The notes: a model not told the origin generated them from the letters alone. 64,000 bases of DNA from CAVSJO01 sp963728445 (GCA_963728445.1 CAVSJO010000008.1:62001-126000); one strand, 5' to 3'. Counted from the first letter of the stretch, positions 25,714 to 34,612 are shown. Numbers and translations: made by a program.

Positions 25714-28586
25714 GCCGCGAATCGGAGGAGCGGGAGCGCTGGCGCCGCGTGCGCGCCCGATTCGAGGACGCAGTCGGCCGGAGCGAAGCGGAGTGGCCTG
25801 CCATCGTGGCGGCGACTCCGGCGGAGGACCGCGAGCTGCTCGCCCGCATGCTGGCAGCGGACGCCGCGCCGGAGCCCCTCCTCGATCGTGCACACGACGA
25901 TCTCGCGAACGACCTGATTCCGCCGAAGGAGCCGCTGCCCGACCGCATCGGCCGCTATGTCGTGGTACGGTCGCTGGGGCGGGGTGGCATGGGCCAGGTG
26001 CTGCTCGCACGGCCGAACGACGGCTTCGAGCCGCGCGACGTAGCCATCAAGCTCCTCCGGCGAGGCATGGACAGCGAGGACGTGCTGCGTCGCTTCCGCG
26101 CCGAGCGCCAGATCCTGGAACGGCTCAGCCATCCGAACATCGCCCGGCTGCTGGACGCCGGCATCTCGGCTTCCGGCCGCCCGTACTTCGTCATGGAGTA
26201 CGTGCCCGGCGCGCCGATCACGGAATACTGCCAGTCGCGTGATCTCGCGCTCGACGCGCGCCTGCGGCTCTTCGCGGCGGCCTGCTCCGCGGTTCAGCAT
26301 GCTCATGAGCACGGCGTGGTGCACCGGGACCTGAAGCCGAGCAACGTGATCGTGGCGGACGGGTCCGACCCCGCGGGGCCTGCGGTGAAGCTTCTGGACT
26401 TCGGCATCGCGAAGATGCTCGAGCCGGGAGGACTCGACCTGACCGAGATCCGGACGCGGACCGGGCTGAAGCTCATGACGCCGGAGTACGCGAGCCCCGA
26501 ACAGGTCCGGGGCGGGGACATCGGGCCTTCGAGCGACGTGTACAGCCTCGGCGTCGTGCTCTACGAGCTCCTTTCGGGGAATCGGCCATACGAGCTGAAG
26601 GGGCTCTCCCCCGCCGAGCTGGAGCGCGTCGTCTGCGAGGAGCCGCCGCCCGACCTTCCGAACCATGACAGCCGGACCCCTGCCGCGCTCCGGAAGGTGC
26701 TCTCGGCTGCGCTCCACAAGGACCCGGAGCGCAGGTACGCCTCGGCCGGGGCGCTCGAGGAAGACGTGAAGCGATTCCTCGACCGTGAGCCCGTCCGGGC
26801 ACGCGGCGATCCAGTCGGCTACCGCGCCGGTAGATTCGTGCGGAGACACCGGGTCGGGCTGGCGCTGTCGACCGCCCTGCTGGGGGTTGCCCTCGCGATC
26901 GCGGCGGTCGGCGAGCGCCTCGCCGCCGGCCCGTTCGCCCCGACCGATGGCGACCCGCGGGCGGTCGCCGTGCTGCCGTTCCGCTACGAAGGTCCGGGAG
27001 ATCAGGCGTACTACGCCGACGCCCTGGCGAACGATGTGAGCGCCAGCCTCTCCGGCCTGCCGGGCCTGCGGGTCGTCACCCCGCACCGCGTGCTCCCCGA
27101 CCCCGATTCGGCGGCCGAGCGGGCCGAGCTCGGCGCCGAGCTCGGCGCGTCCTACCTCCTGACCGGGCGCGTTCGCTTCGAGCGACCGACGGAGCCCTCG
27201 GGCCGGGTGGTGGTGAGTCCCCGCCTGGTGCGCGTGGCGGACGGCAGGGTGGTGTGGAGTCGTACGTTCGACCGGCCGATGAAGCAGATCTTCGCGGTCC
27301 AGGAGGCGGTCGCTCGCGGCGCGGCCCTGGCCCTGGATGTCGCGGGGGATGCGGCCGGCGCAGCACCGGGTGCGCCTCCCACGACGAACCTCGAGGCGTA
27401 CCGCTTCTATCTTCGCGGCAATGACTTCCGCCGCTTCCTCGAGGACGAGCAGCGGCTGCGTCTGGCGGAGGCGTCCTACCGCCGTGCGGTGGCTCTCGAC
27501 AGCACGTTCGCCGAGGCGTGGGCGGCGCTGTCGGTGACGGAGACGGCGCTCTGGTTCAACCATTTCGACCGCGCGGACAGTAGACTGGACGAGGCCTGGG
27601 ACGCGGCGGAGCGCGCCCTGAAGTACGACCCGGGGACCCCGGAGGCCTACTACGCCCTCGGGCTCTTCGTCTACCAGGGGCAGGGCGATCTGCGACAGGC
27701 GCAGCGGTACTTCGAGCGCGCGCTCGAGCTCCAGCCCAACCATGAAGACGCCCTCGTCGGACTCGCGAACGTGCTCAGGCGCCAGGGACACCTCGAGGAG
27801 GCCATGTCCCGGTATCAGGAGCTCAGGGCCATAGACCCGCTGGACCCGAGCTTTCTTTTCTCCGAGGCCTTCACCCAGCAGCTTCTCCGGAACTACGGCG
27901 AGGCCGAGAAGCTGTACGCGGCCGCCGCGGCCGACGGTGCGGACCTGCCGCTGCTCCATGGCACGTGGGCGCTGCTGCGCCTGAGCCGGACGGGGTCGGT
28001 GGCGGACGCGCGTGCCGTCCTGGAGCAGGGCACGGGGCCCGCCGTCTACAACGACTACACGCGCTACATCGCGCTGGACCTGACGCTCATGGACGGACAG
28101 TACCGGGAAGCGCTCCAGCGCGTCGACGCCTGGAAGCTCGACGTCCTGGACGCCCAGCCGGTGTACGTGCCGGCCGCCTGGCTCCGTGCGCGGGCCTACC
28201 GCGGCCTTGGACAGCCTGACAGCGCCCGGGCGGAGGAGCGGATCGCCGCCCGCGTCCTGGAGGAGCGCGTGTCCAGCCATCCCGACGACGCGCGAGCGTA
28301 CGGTACCCTGGGCCGCGTCGACGCCGCCCTCGGACGTGGCGACGCCGCCGTTCGCGTGGCGAAGCGGGCCGTGGAGCTCCAGCCGCAGTCCAGCGACGCC
28401 GTGCTGGCTCCCTTCCGCCTCGAGGACCTGGCGGCCGTCTACGTCGCCACGGGACGCCTCGACGACGCCGCCGCCGTCATGGATTCCCTCCTCACACGGC
28501 CTTCCCTCCTCTCACAGGAGAACATCCAGGCCGATCCGCGGTGGGCGCCGCTGCGCGGGCGACCGGAGTTTTCCGCCGCGCACTGA
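25710..28586 (+). CDS. Ser/Thr kinase fused to TolB-like and TPR domains
   Basis: 958 aa. An N-terminal ~75-residue segment precedes the kinase (P-loop LGRGGMGQV at ~89-97, K114, HRD 205-207, DFG 230-232, APEYASPEQ-like TPEYASPEQ). A membrane helix lies at ~400-420, then a TolB/FlgO-like domain (AVAVLPFRYEGPGDQAYYAD to ~560) and TPR repeats to the C-terminus. Catalytic residues are intact. ATG overlaps the sigma factor stop, so the two are made together; the kinase is the likely controller of the sigma factor. The architecture equals the gene at 19495 with a kinase added. Confidence 0.85.
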   Translation: MSRESEERERWRRVRARFEDAVGRSEAEWPAIVAATPAEDRELLARMLAADAAPEPLLDRAHDDLANDLIPPKEPLPDRIGRYVVVRSLGRGGMGQVLLARPNDGFEPRDVAIKLLRRGMDSEDVLRRFRAERQILERLSHPNIARLLDAGISASGRPYFVMEYVPGAPITEYCQSRDLALDARLRLFAAACSAVQHAHEHGVVHRDLKPSNVIVADGSDPAGPAVKLLDFGIAKMLEPGGLDLTEIRTRTGLKLMTPEYASPEQVRGGDIGPSSDVYSLGVVLYELLSGNRPYELKGLSPAELERVVCEEPPPDLPNHDSRTPAALRKVLSAALHKDPERRYASAGALEEDVKRFLDREPVRARGDPVGYRAGRFVRRHRVGLALSTALLGVALAIAAVGERLAAGPFAPTDGDPRAVAVLPFRYEGPGDQAYYADALANDVSASLSGLPGLRVVTPHRVLPDPDSAAERAELGAELGASYLLTGRVRFERPTEPSGRVVVSPRLVRVADGRVVWSRTFDRPMKQIFAVQEAVARGAALALDVAGDAAGAAPGAPPTTNLEAYRFYLRGNDFRRFLEDEQRLRLAEASYRRAVALDSTFAEAWAALSVTETALWFNHFDRADSRLDEAWDAAERALKYDPGTPEAYYALGLFVYQGQGDLRQAQRYFERALELQPNHEDALVGLANVLRRQGHLEEAMSRYQELRAIDPLDPSFLFSEAFTQQLLRNYGEAEKLYAAAAADGADLPLLHGTWALLRLSRTGSVADARAVLEQGTGPAVYNDYTRYIALDLTLMDGQYREALQRVDAWKLDVLDAQPVYVPAAWLRARAYRGLGQPDSARAEERIAARVLEERVSSHPDDARAYGTLGRVDAALGRGDAAVRVAKRAVELQPQSSDAVLAPFRLEDLAAVYVATGRLDDAAAVMDSLLTRPSLLSQENIQADPRWAPLRGRPEFSAAH

Positions 28587-28593
28587 TCCGGCA

Positions 28594-28627
28594 ATGGCCT
28601 CCTCCGGGAGCTTTCCGCGTAGGGGAG
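28594..28627 (+). promoter_or_regulatory. shared bipartite promoter-like motif, copy 1
   Basis: ATGGCC, a 16-base spacer, then CGCGTAGGGGAG. The same two blocks with the same spacing occur at 31174 and 32677, each in front of a secreted lipoprotein. Spacing of 16 fits an ECF-type promoter (-35 TGGCC, -10 YGCGT(T)A). It lies 40 bases before the GTG at 28667. Confidence 0.6.
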
Positions 28628-28666
28628 AGAGCGACGGATCCGCTCCCCCTTTTCCGGAGGCACCCC

Positions 28667-31003
28667 GTGCGACGAGCCCGAACCTTCATTCTTCTCCTGA
28701 CGGCCCTCGCGGCCGCAGCCTGCGGCGAGCAGCCGACCGCGCCCGATGCCCCCGGTGCACCGGCGCCGAACAAGCCGAGCATGCTCTTCGTCGGCTCCGG
28801 CGACTCCTTCACGCAGGTGAGCGCGGGCGGCGATTACACCTGCGCGCTCAAGACCGACGGCTCGCTCGCCTGCTGGGGATCCGACTCCGACGGCCAGGTG
28901 GGCGGGCCCTCGGCGGCCGGCACCGGCTTCACGCAGGTGAGTGCGGGCTTCGATCACACCTGCGCGCTCGAGAGCGACGGCTCGCTCGCCTGCTGGGGAA
29001 ACAACGACTACAACCAGGTCAGCGAGCCTTCGGCGGCCGGCACCGGCTTCACGCAGGTGAGTGCGGGCGGCTATCACACCTGCGCGCTCAAGACCGACGG
29101 CTCGATTGCCTGCTGGGGATCCGACGGCCAAGGCCAGGTGAGCAGCCCGGCGGCGGCCGGCACCGGCTTCACGCAGGTGAGTGCGGGCATCCTTCACACC
29201 TGCGCGCTCAAGACCGACGGCTCGATTGCCTGCTGGGGATCCGACAGCCAGGGCCAGGTGAGCAACGCGCCGACAGGTACCGGCTTCACGCAGGTGAGTG
29301 CGGGCACCTATCACACCTGCGCGCTCAAGACCGACGGCTCGATTGCCTGCTGGGGAGACGACAGACAGGGCCAGGTGAGTAACGCGCCGACAGGCACCGG
29401 CTTCTCGCAGGTGAGTGCGGGCGGCACCCATACCTGCGCGCTCAAGACCGACGGCTCGCTCGCCTGCTGGGGGGGATACGGCGTCGAACACGGCCAGGTG
29501 AGCGGGCCGGCGGCGGCCGGCACCGGCTTCACGCAGGTGAGTGCGGGCCTCGATCACACCTGCGCGCTCAAGACCGACGGCTCGCTCGCCTGCTGGGGAT
29601 ACGACAGCCAGGGCCAGGTGAGCGACACGCCCAGCGGCGGCACCACGGTCCTCCCCACGGCCACCTACGCCGCTCCGGCCTCGGCGGCCGAAGGGAGCGA
29701 CTTCACCCTCTCGCTCACGGACGCCGCGGTGCCCGGCTACACGGGAACCGTCAACTTCACCTACGCATTCGACTGCGGCGACGGCAGCGGCTACGGCGCC
29801 TTCTCCTCCGGGAACAGCGCATCGTGCACCGCGCCCACGACGGGGCCCATCACGGTCCGGGGCACCGTGAAGGACGAGGGCGGTGACTCGCAGGAGTACA
29901 CGGCCACCGTCAGCATCCTCGCAGACCAGGACGGGGACGGGGTCGCCGACGAGCTCGACAACTGTCCGACGACCGCGAACCCCGACCAGGCGGACACCGA
30001 TGGAGACGGCGTCGGCGACGCGTGCGCGAACACCGCGCCATCGGCGGACCTCGGCGGCCCCTACACGGGAAGCGAGGGAGCGGCCGTCGGCTTCGACGGC
30101 TCGGGCTCCGACGACCCCGACTCCGACCCGCTGACCTACGCCTGGGACTTCGGCGACGGCAGCACCGGCACGGGGCCGACCCCCACCCACGCTTACGCCG
30201 ATGACGGGGAGTACACCGTCACGCTCGTGGTGAACGACGGAACCGTGGACAGCGATCCTGCGACCACGACGGTCGGCATCTCCAACGTTGCGCCGGACCT
30301 GGGCACGATCACGCCGAGCACCGTAGACCCGCTCGCAGTGAGCTCGACGGCGTTCTCGGTGAGCGCGAGCTTCACCGACCCCGGTGTTCTGGATACCCAT
30401 GCCGCCACGATCGATTGGGGCGACGGGAGCACCTCGAGCGGCACGGTCACGGAAGCCAGTGGCTCCGGAAGCGTGAACGGCAACCACCTCTATACGACAG
30501 CGGGCGTGTACGCCGTGAGCATCACGCTGAGCGACGACGACAGCGGCTCGGATGCGGAAATCTACGAGTACGTGGTCGTGTACGATCCGAGCGCCGGTTT
30601 CGTGACGGGCGGCGGGTGGATCGATTCCCCCGAGAACGCCTATGTGCAGGACCCGTCTCTGACCGGCAAGGCGCACTTCGCCTTCACCAGCCGCTACAAG
30701 AAGGGGAAGAGCACGCCCGACGGCTCGACCGAGTTCCGGTTCAAGGCCGGTGGCATGAACTTCCACAGCGACGTGCAGGACTGGCTGGTCGTGAACCAGG
30801 GCGGCACGAACGCCCAGTTCAAGGGCGAGGGCACGATCAACGGCAGCGGCAGCTACAAGTTCATGATCTGGGCGAGCGACGGCTCGCCTGACACCTTCCG
30901 GATCAAGATCTGGCAGGACGACGGCAGCGGCGAGAGCGTCGTCTACGACAACGGCGCCAGGCAGGCGATCTCCGGGGGCAGCATCGTGATCCACGCGAAG
31001 TAG
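28667..31003 (+). CDS. RCC1-repeat, PKD-domain surface lipoprotein
   Basis: 778 aa. GTG at 28667 follows CCGGAGG and gives a lipoprotein signal (RTFILLLTALAAAAC). Residues ~47-325 are seven RCC1-like repeats of ~39 aa (GTGFTQVSAG..HTCALKTDGS.ACWG..), nearly identical to each other. Next come a PKD-like domain, a thrombospondin-type-3 Ca2+ repeat (DQDGDGVADELDNCPTTANP), two PKD domains (YAWDFGDGST; IDWGDGSTSS) and a C-terminal ~145-aa module also present in the next gene (AGFVTGGGWIDSP...FRIKIWQDD). Exported and probably surface-exposed; ligand unknown. Confidence 0.82.
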   Translation: MRRARTFILLLTALAAAACGEQPTAPDAPGAPAPNKPSMLFVGSGDSFTQVSAGGDYTCALKTDGSLACWGSDSDGQVGGPSAAGTGFTQVSAGFDHTCALESDGSLACWGNNDYNQVSEPSAAGTGFTQVSAGGYHTCALKTDGSIACWGSDGQGQVSSPAAAGTGFTQVSAGILHTCALKTDGSIACWGSDSQGQVSNAPTGTGFTQVSAGTYHTCALKTDGSIACWGDDRQGQVSNAPTGTGFSQVSAGGTHTCALKTDGSLACWGGYGVEHGQVSGPAAAGTGFTQVSAGLDHTCALKTDGSLACWGYDSQGQVSDTPSGGTTVLPTATYAAPASAAEGSDFTLSLTDAAVPGYTGTVNFTYAFDCGDGSGYGAFSSGNSASCTAPTTGPITVRGTVKDEGGDSQEYTATVSILADQDGDGVADELDNCPTTANPDQADTDGDGVGDACANTAPSADLGGPYTGSEGAAVGFDGSGSDDPDSDPLTYAWDFGDGSTGTGPTPTHAYADDGEYTVTLVVNDGTVDSDPATTTVGISNVAPDLGTITPSTVDPLAVSSTAFSVSASFTDPGVLDTHAATIDWGDGSTSSGTVTEASGSGSVNGNHLYTTAGVYAVSITLSDDDSGSDAEIYEYVVVYDPSAGFVTGGGWIDSPENAYVQDPSLTGKAHFAFTSRYKKGKSTPDGSTEFRFKAGGMNFHSDVQDWLVVNQGGTNAQFKGEGTINGSGSYKFMIWASDGSPDTFRIKIWQDDGSGESVVYDNGARQAISGGSIVIHAK
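28806..29637 (+). repeat. seven ~117-123 bp coding repeats (RCC1 units)
   Basis: Seven tandem units with very high nucleotide identity, especially around ACGCAGGTGAGTGCGGGC and ACCTGCGCGCTCAAGACC. Variation is concentrated in two short spots per unit (after SAG and after CWG). This pattern suggests recent duplication or gene conversion and makes repeat number likely to vary between strains or to be mis-assembled. Confidence 0.85.
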
Positions 31004-31057
31004 CCCTCCAGCTCCACGCTCGCCTGCGAGGGCGGTCTCGAGGGAGGGAAGCAGCAG

Positions 31058-31090
31058 GAAGGGGGAGTCGGAACATCCGGCTCCCCCTTC
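31058..31090 (+). terminator. hairpin after RCC1/PKD lipoprotein
   Basis: A 14-bp stem (GAAGGGGGAGTCGG with CCGGCTCCCCCTTC, one G-T pair) and loop AACAT, 55 bases after the stop. No U-tract. The same hairpin type with a GGnnGCCGG stem follows the next two genes. Confidence 0.6.
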
Positions 31091-31173
31091 GCCTTCCTCT
31101 CGCCGAATCGTATCGAGGCAAATCCGGAACGGGCGACGCCGCGAGGACGTCCGAAACTGGCCGCCAGCCACGG

Positions 31174-31208
31174 GTGGCCCCGGGCCGGGGCTTTCTGCGT
31201 TAGGGGAG
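31174..31208 (+). promoter_or_regulatory. shared bipartite promoter-like motif, copy 2
   Basis: GTGGCC, 16 bases, TGCGTTAGGGGAG. It is followed by a 30-base leader (31211-31240) that is identical to 28631-28660 in front of the previous gene, including the CCGGAGG ribosome site. Confidence 0.6.
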
Positions 31209-31246
31209 GGGCGACGGATCCGCTCCCCCTTTTCCGGAGGTACCCG

Positions 31247-32548
31247 GTGCGACATCGTCGAATCTTCCTTCTTCTCCTGGCGGCCCTCGGGGTCGCGGCC
31301 TGCTCCGAGCTGCCGACGGAGTCCACGGCCAGCGCCGATCCAGTCGGGCCCGCCGTAGCCGGTGATGTGACTCCCACGAGCTGCCTGGCCGGAACGTACC
31401 TCAGCAGCGGCACGTGCGTCCCGGCGGACCCCGGCTACTACGTGGACGCGGACGGCGCCGTGGCGGAGACGGCGTGTCTGGAGGGCGAATACCAGCCCGA
31501 TTCGGGCGCTACATCGTGCCTGGTGGCGGACCCCGGCTTTTTCGTGAACGTGACGGGCGCCGAGGCGCAGTCGCCGTGTCCCATGGGCCGATACCAGCCC
31601 TCTTCAGGGGCTACCTCGTGCCTGGCGGCGGATGCCGGCTATTTCGTGGACACGGTGGGTGCCGAGGCGGAGACGAAGTGTGGCCTGGGTACGTACCAGC
31701 CCAACCCGGAGTCCACCTCCTGTCTGCTGGCGGACGCCGGCTACTACGTGGACGTCAAGGGTGCCGTGTCGGAGACGCCGTGCCCCGCCGGGTATACCTC
31801 GGATGCGGGAGCGAGCGCCTGTGTCCCGGAGAACACGCCGCCTTCGGTCGACGCGATCCTGGGGCCGGTGGATCCCGTTGCAGTCGGCACGGCCGTGGAC
31901 GTGCGCGTTCAGTTCACCGACCCCGACGAGACGGACACCCACACGGCGCTCATCGACTGGGGCGACGGCGCCGAGACCGCCGGAACGAGCTACGCGTTCA
32001 GCGGGGGGGACGGCACGTTCGACGGAAGCCATGTCTACGCAGCCGCGGGGGTCTATACCGTGGAGGTCAGCGTCGAGGACCAGGCCGGCGGGGTCGGGAC
32101 GCTGGCCTACCAGTACGTCGTCGTCTACGACCCCAGCGCGGGCTTCACAACCGGCGCCGGGATGATCGACTCGCCGGCAGGCGCGTATACCCACGATCCG
32201 AGCGCAACGGGCAGGGCCCACTTCGGATTCAACAGCCGCTACAAGAAGGGGAAGAGCACGCCCTCAGGAACCACCCAGTTCCGCTTCCACGCCGCAGGCA
32301 TGGACTTCCAGAGCGACGTGCAGGACTGGCTGGTCGTGAACCAGGGCGGCACCAACGCCCAGTTCAAGGGCAGCGGCTCCATCAACGGTGCCGGCAGCTA
32401 CCAGTTCATGATCTGGGCGAGCGACGACTCGCCTGACACCTTCCGGATCAAGATCTGGCAGGACGACGGCGGGGTCGAGAACGTCGTCTACGACAACGGC
32501 GTCCAGCAGGCGATCTCCGCAGGCAACATCAAGATCCACAGCCATTAA
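31247..32548 (+). CDS. Cys-rich ephrin-like repeat and PKD lipoprotein
   Basis: 433 aa, GTG start, signal RRIFLLLLAALGVAAC with lipobox. Residues ~45-200 hold about four ~42-aa cysteine repeats of the ephrin-receptor-like/GCC2-GCC3 type (C..G.YQP.SG.TSCL.AD.GYYVD..GA.AET.C), rare in bacteria outside such surface proteins. A PKD domain follows (HTALIDWGDGAET) and then the same ~145-aa C-terminal module as the preceding gene (YVVVYDPSAGFTTGAGMIDS...). Promoter, leader and terminator are also copies of that locus, so this is a duplicated cassette with a swapped N-terminal region. Confidence 0.8.
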   Translation: MRHRRIFLLLLAALGVAACSELPTESTASADPVGPAVAGDVTPTSCLAGTYLSSGTCVPADPGYYVDADGAVAETACLEGEYQPDSGATSCLVADPGFFVNVTGAEAQSPCPMGRYQPSSGATSCLAADAGYFVDTVGAEAETKCGLGTYQPNPESTSCLLADAGYYVDVKGAVSETPCPAGYTSDAGASACVPENTPPSVDAILGPVDPVAVGTAVDVRVQFTDPDETDTHTALIDWGDGAETAGTSYAFSGGDGTFDGSHVYAAAGVYTVEVSVEDQAGGVGTLAYQYVVVYDPSAGFTTGAGMIDSPAGAYTHDPSATGRAHFGFNSRYKKGKSTPSGTTQFRFHAAGMDFQSDVQDWLVVNQGGTNAQFKGSGSINGAGSYQFMIWASDDSPDTFRIKIWQDDGGVENVVYDNGVQQAISAGNIKIHSH

Positions 32549-32597
32549 GGCTTCGGCTCCACGCCACCGGCCGGTGCCGGTGCGCGGCGGAACATCA

Positions 32598-32632
32598 GAG
32601 GGGGCAGCCGGACAGACCCGGCTGCCCCCCTC
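32598..32632 (+). terminator. hairpin after Cys-rich lipoprotein
   Basis: GAGGGGGCAGCCGG pairs with CCGGCTGCCCCCCTC (one extra C) around a short ACAGA(C) loop, about 50 bases after the stop. Nearly the same stem sequence is used at 34613. Confidence 0.62.
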
Positions 32633-32676
32633 GTGGCTCCCGCCCTTCCACCCTCCACCCGTCGCCGCCGTCCGCG

Positions 32677-32710
32677 ATGGCCCCTCACCGACGCGCCCTG
32701 CGTAGGGGAG
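32677..32710 (+). promoter_or_regulatory. shared bipartite promoter-like motif, copy 3
   Basis: ATGGCC, 16 bases, TGCGTAGGGGAG, matching the copies at 28594 and 31174. Here the leader to the start codon is longer (~92 bases) and the sequence between the motif and the gene is not conserved, which makes the conserved blocks stand out. Confidence 0.6.
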
Positions 32711-32802
32711 AAGTGGACGGGCGCGGTGCCCTCGCTGTAGGCCCTCCCCGTCCTCGCTGCCGCTACCGCTATTCCTATCAAACCGCTTCCAGCGAGGTAC
32801 TC

Positions 32803-34551
32803 GTGTCATCCATCCGCTCGCGATCCGCGCCGTCCTTCCCTCCCGCCTCCCGCACCGCCCCGGCGCGCCGGCCGCGCGTGCTCGTGGTCGCCGCCGCGCT
32901 GGGGGTCGCCCTCTGCGTCGCTGCCTGTACCGACCAGCCCACCGCGCCCGCCGACCTCTCCATGCCCTCGGCCGACCTCGTGGACGGGGCGCACGGCACG
33001 AACGGCAACGCGCACTTCTATTTCCTGAAGCCGCTCGTCACGCCGCCGGCGTCCTTCCCGGGCACATTCGATCCGACGCAGGCGCCCACGGTCGAGATCT
33101 GTCAGTGGGACGCGGACGCGACCACACCGGCATGCGTCGGGGCGAACGTCGCCGAGTTCAGTACCACCACGGGCTCCGGCTCGGAGATCATCCGCATCGA
33201 TCCCGACGTCGAGCAGTACATCGTCGACTGGCACACCGACGAGTCGAATCTCGACGCGACGAAGGTCTACCGGATCCGCGTGCTGATCGGCCCGTACGAG
33301 CTGGGCCACGCCGACCTCGACCCGGTCACGAGCGGGCGCGAGCTCAAGAACGTGAACACGGGCGAGTACATCGCGCTCAAGGACGGGCGGACGCTCCCCA
33401 TCAAGTTCCGGATCGAACAGGGCGCGATCCCGGACGTCCAGCCGCTCGCCGCCGGCGGGCTCCACACCTGCGCGCTGTCGAGCACCGGGGCGACGTACTG
33501 TTGGGGATACAACCAACAGGGCGAGCTCGGGTCGGGGACCGCAGGCGGGGCCACGGCGTCCCCGCAGACCGTCACGGGGAACCACACCTTCAGCGCGGTC
33601 GCGAGCGGCCGCTACTTCAGTTGCGCGCTCACGCCGGCCGGGGCGGCCTGGTGCTGGGGAGACAACCGAAACGGCGAACTCGGCACCGGCACGATCGGCG
33701 GCAGCAGCCCGGCTCCGGTGGCGGTCGCAGGCGGGCACGTCTTCACGGCGATCTCGGCGGGGGACAGCCATGCCTGCGGGCTCACGAGCGCTGGGACGAC
33801 CTGGTGCTGGGGGGGCAACCTATACGGCCAGCTCGGCATCGGCAGTGCGACGTTCTATGGCAATCCCACGCCGACGGCAGTGCCGGGCGTGTCGTTCCGG
33901 ACGCTCTCGGCGGGTGGAAGCCACACCTGCGGCATCACGACCGCCGGGGTGGCCGAGTGCTGGGGAGGCAACTCTTCAGGACAGCTCGGGATCGGGACTA
34001 CCACGGCCTATCCAGAAGTCATCTCCACCCCGACGCCGGTGAGTACGACTGAACGCTTCGTCAGCCTGAGCGCGGGGGTCGACTACACCTGCGCCCTCGA
34101 CGACACAGGTCAGGCGTGGTGCTGGGGGGCCAACTCGTATGGTAAACTCGGACGCACCACGTTCGGGACCCTCGAGCCCACCCCCGTGCCGGTGAGCGGG
34201 AGCCAGACCTTCGCGGCCATCACGGCGGGCCCGGATCACGCCTGTGGGCTAACGAGCGCCGGGACGGCCTGGTGCTGGGGGCGCAACGAACACGGTGAGA
34301 TCGGCACCGGCAGCGTGACGGAGCTCTATCCGAAGGGCATCGACACGCCGACGGAAGTCCCGGGCGTCATGTTCCGGACGCTGTCTGCGGGGGGCAGCCA
34401 CACCTGCGGGATCACGACCGCAGGGGCCGCCGAATGCTGGGGAAACAACACCGCAGGACAGCTCGGGACCGGGTCTTTCTCGACGAACTACCCGTACGCC
34501 ATCCCGAACCCGACGCAGGTGACGGGCAGCCTCACGTTCCTCACGCACTGA
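32803..34551 (+). CDS. RCC1-repeat lipoprotein
   Basis: 582 aa from a GTG preceded by GAGG. A long n-region is followed by LVVAAALGVALCVAAC, a lipoprotein signal. Residues ~60-210 form a separate domain (HFYFLKPLVTPPASFPGTFD...GRTLPIKFRIEQG) that I have only seen at the N-terminus of such proteins. The rest is RCC1 repeats of ~50 aa (AAGGLHTCALSSTGATYCWG, GGSHTCGITTAGVAECWGGN and so on), predicting a seven-bladed propeller. Unlike its neighbour, these repeats are well diverged. Surface role; partner unknown. Confidence 0.8.
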   Translation: MSSIRSRSAPSFPPASRTAPARRPRVLVVAAALGVALCVAACTDQPTAPADLSMPSADLVDGAHGTNGNAHFYFLKPLVTPPASFPGTFDPTQAPTVEICQWDADATTPACVGANVAEFSTTTGSGSEIIRIDPDVEQYIVDWHTDESNLDATKVYRIRVLIGPYELGHADLDPVTSGRELKNVNTGEYIALKDGRTLPIKFRIEQGAIPDVQPLAAGGLHTCALSSTGATYCWGYNQQGELGSGTAGGATASPQTVTGNHTFSAVASGRYFSCALTPAGAAWCWGDNRNGELGTGTIGGSSPAPVAVAGGHVFTAISAGDSHACGLTSAGTTWCWGGNLYGQLGIGSATFYGNPTPTAVPGVSFRTLSAGGSHTCGITTAGVAECWGGNSSGQLGIGTTTAYPEVISTPTPVSTTERFVSLSAGVDYTCALDDTGQAWCWGANSYGKLGRTTFGTLEPTPVPVSGSQTFAAITAGPDHACGLTSAGTAWCWGRNEHGEIGTGSVTELYPKGIDTPTEVPGVMFRTLSAGGSHTCGITTAGAAECWGNNTAGQLGTGSFSTNYPYAIPNPTQVTGSLTFLTH

Positions 34552-34612
34552 CCCGGCGAGCCTGGGCCGCGTCGCGCCGTGGGGCGGCCCCGAACGGCGC
34601 GAGCAGCACGCA

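Noticed and set aside
25401..28280. Very long minus-strand open frame opposite the sigma-kinase operon
   Set aside because: It is the high-GC mirror of well-supported kinase and sigma genes; its translation is Arg/Gly/His-rich with no domain.
28439..31255. Long minus-strand frame with repeats opposite the RCC1 protein
   Set aside because: The repeats simply reflect the RCC1 coding repeats on the + strand, and it has no plausible start or family.
28594..32710. Sigma-54 promoters for the TGGCC motif
   Set aside because: Sigma-54 sites need GG and GC about 10 bases apart; here the blocks are 16 bases apart.
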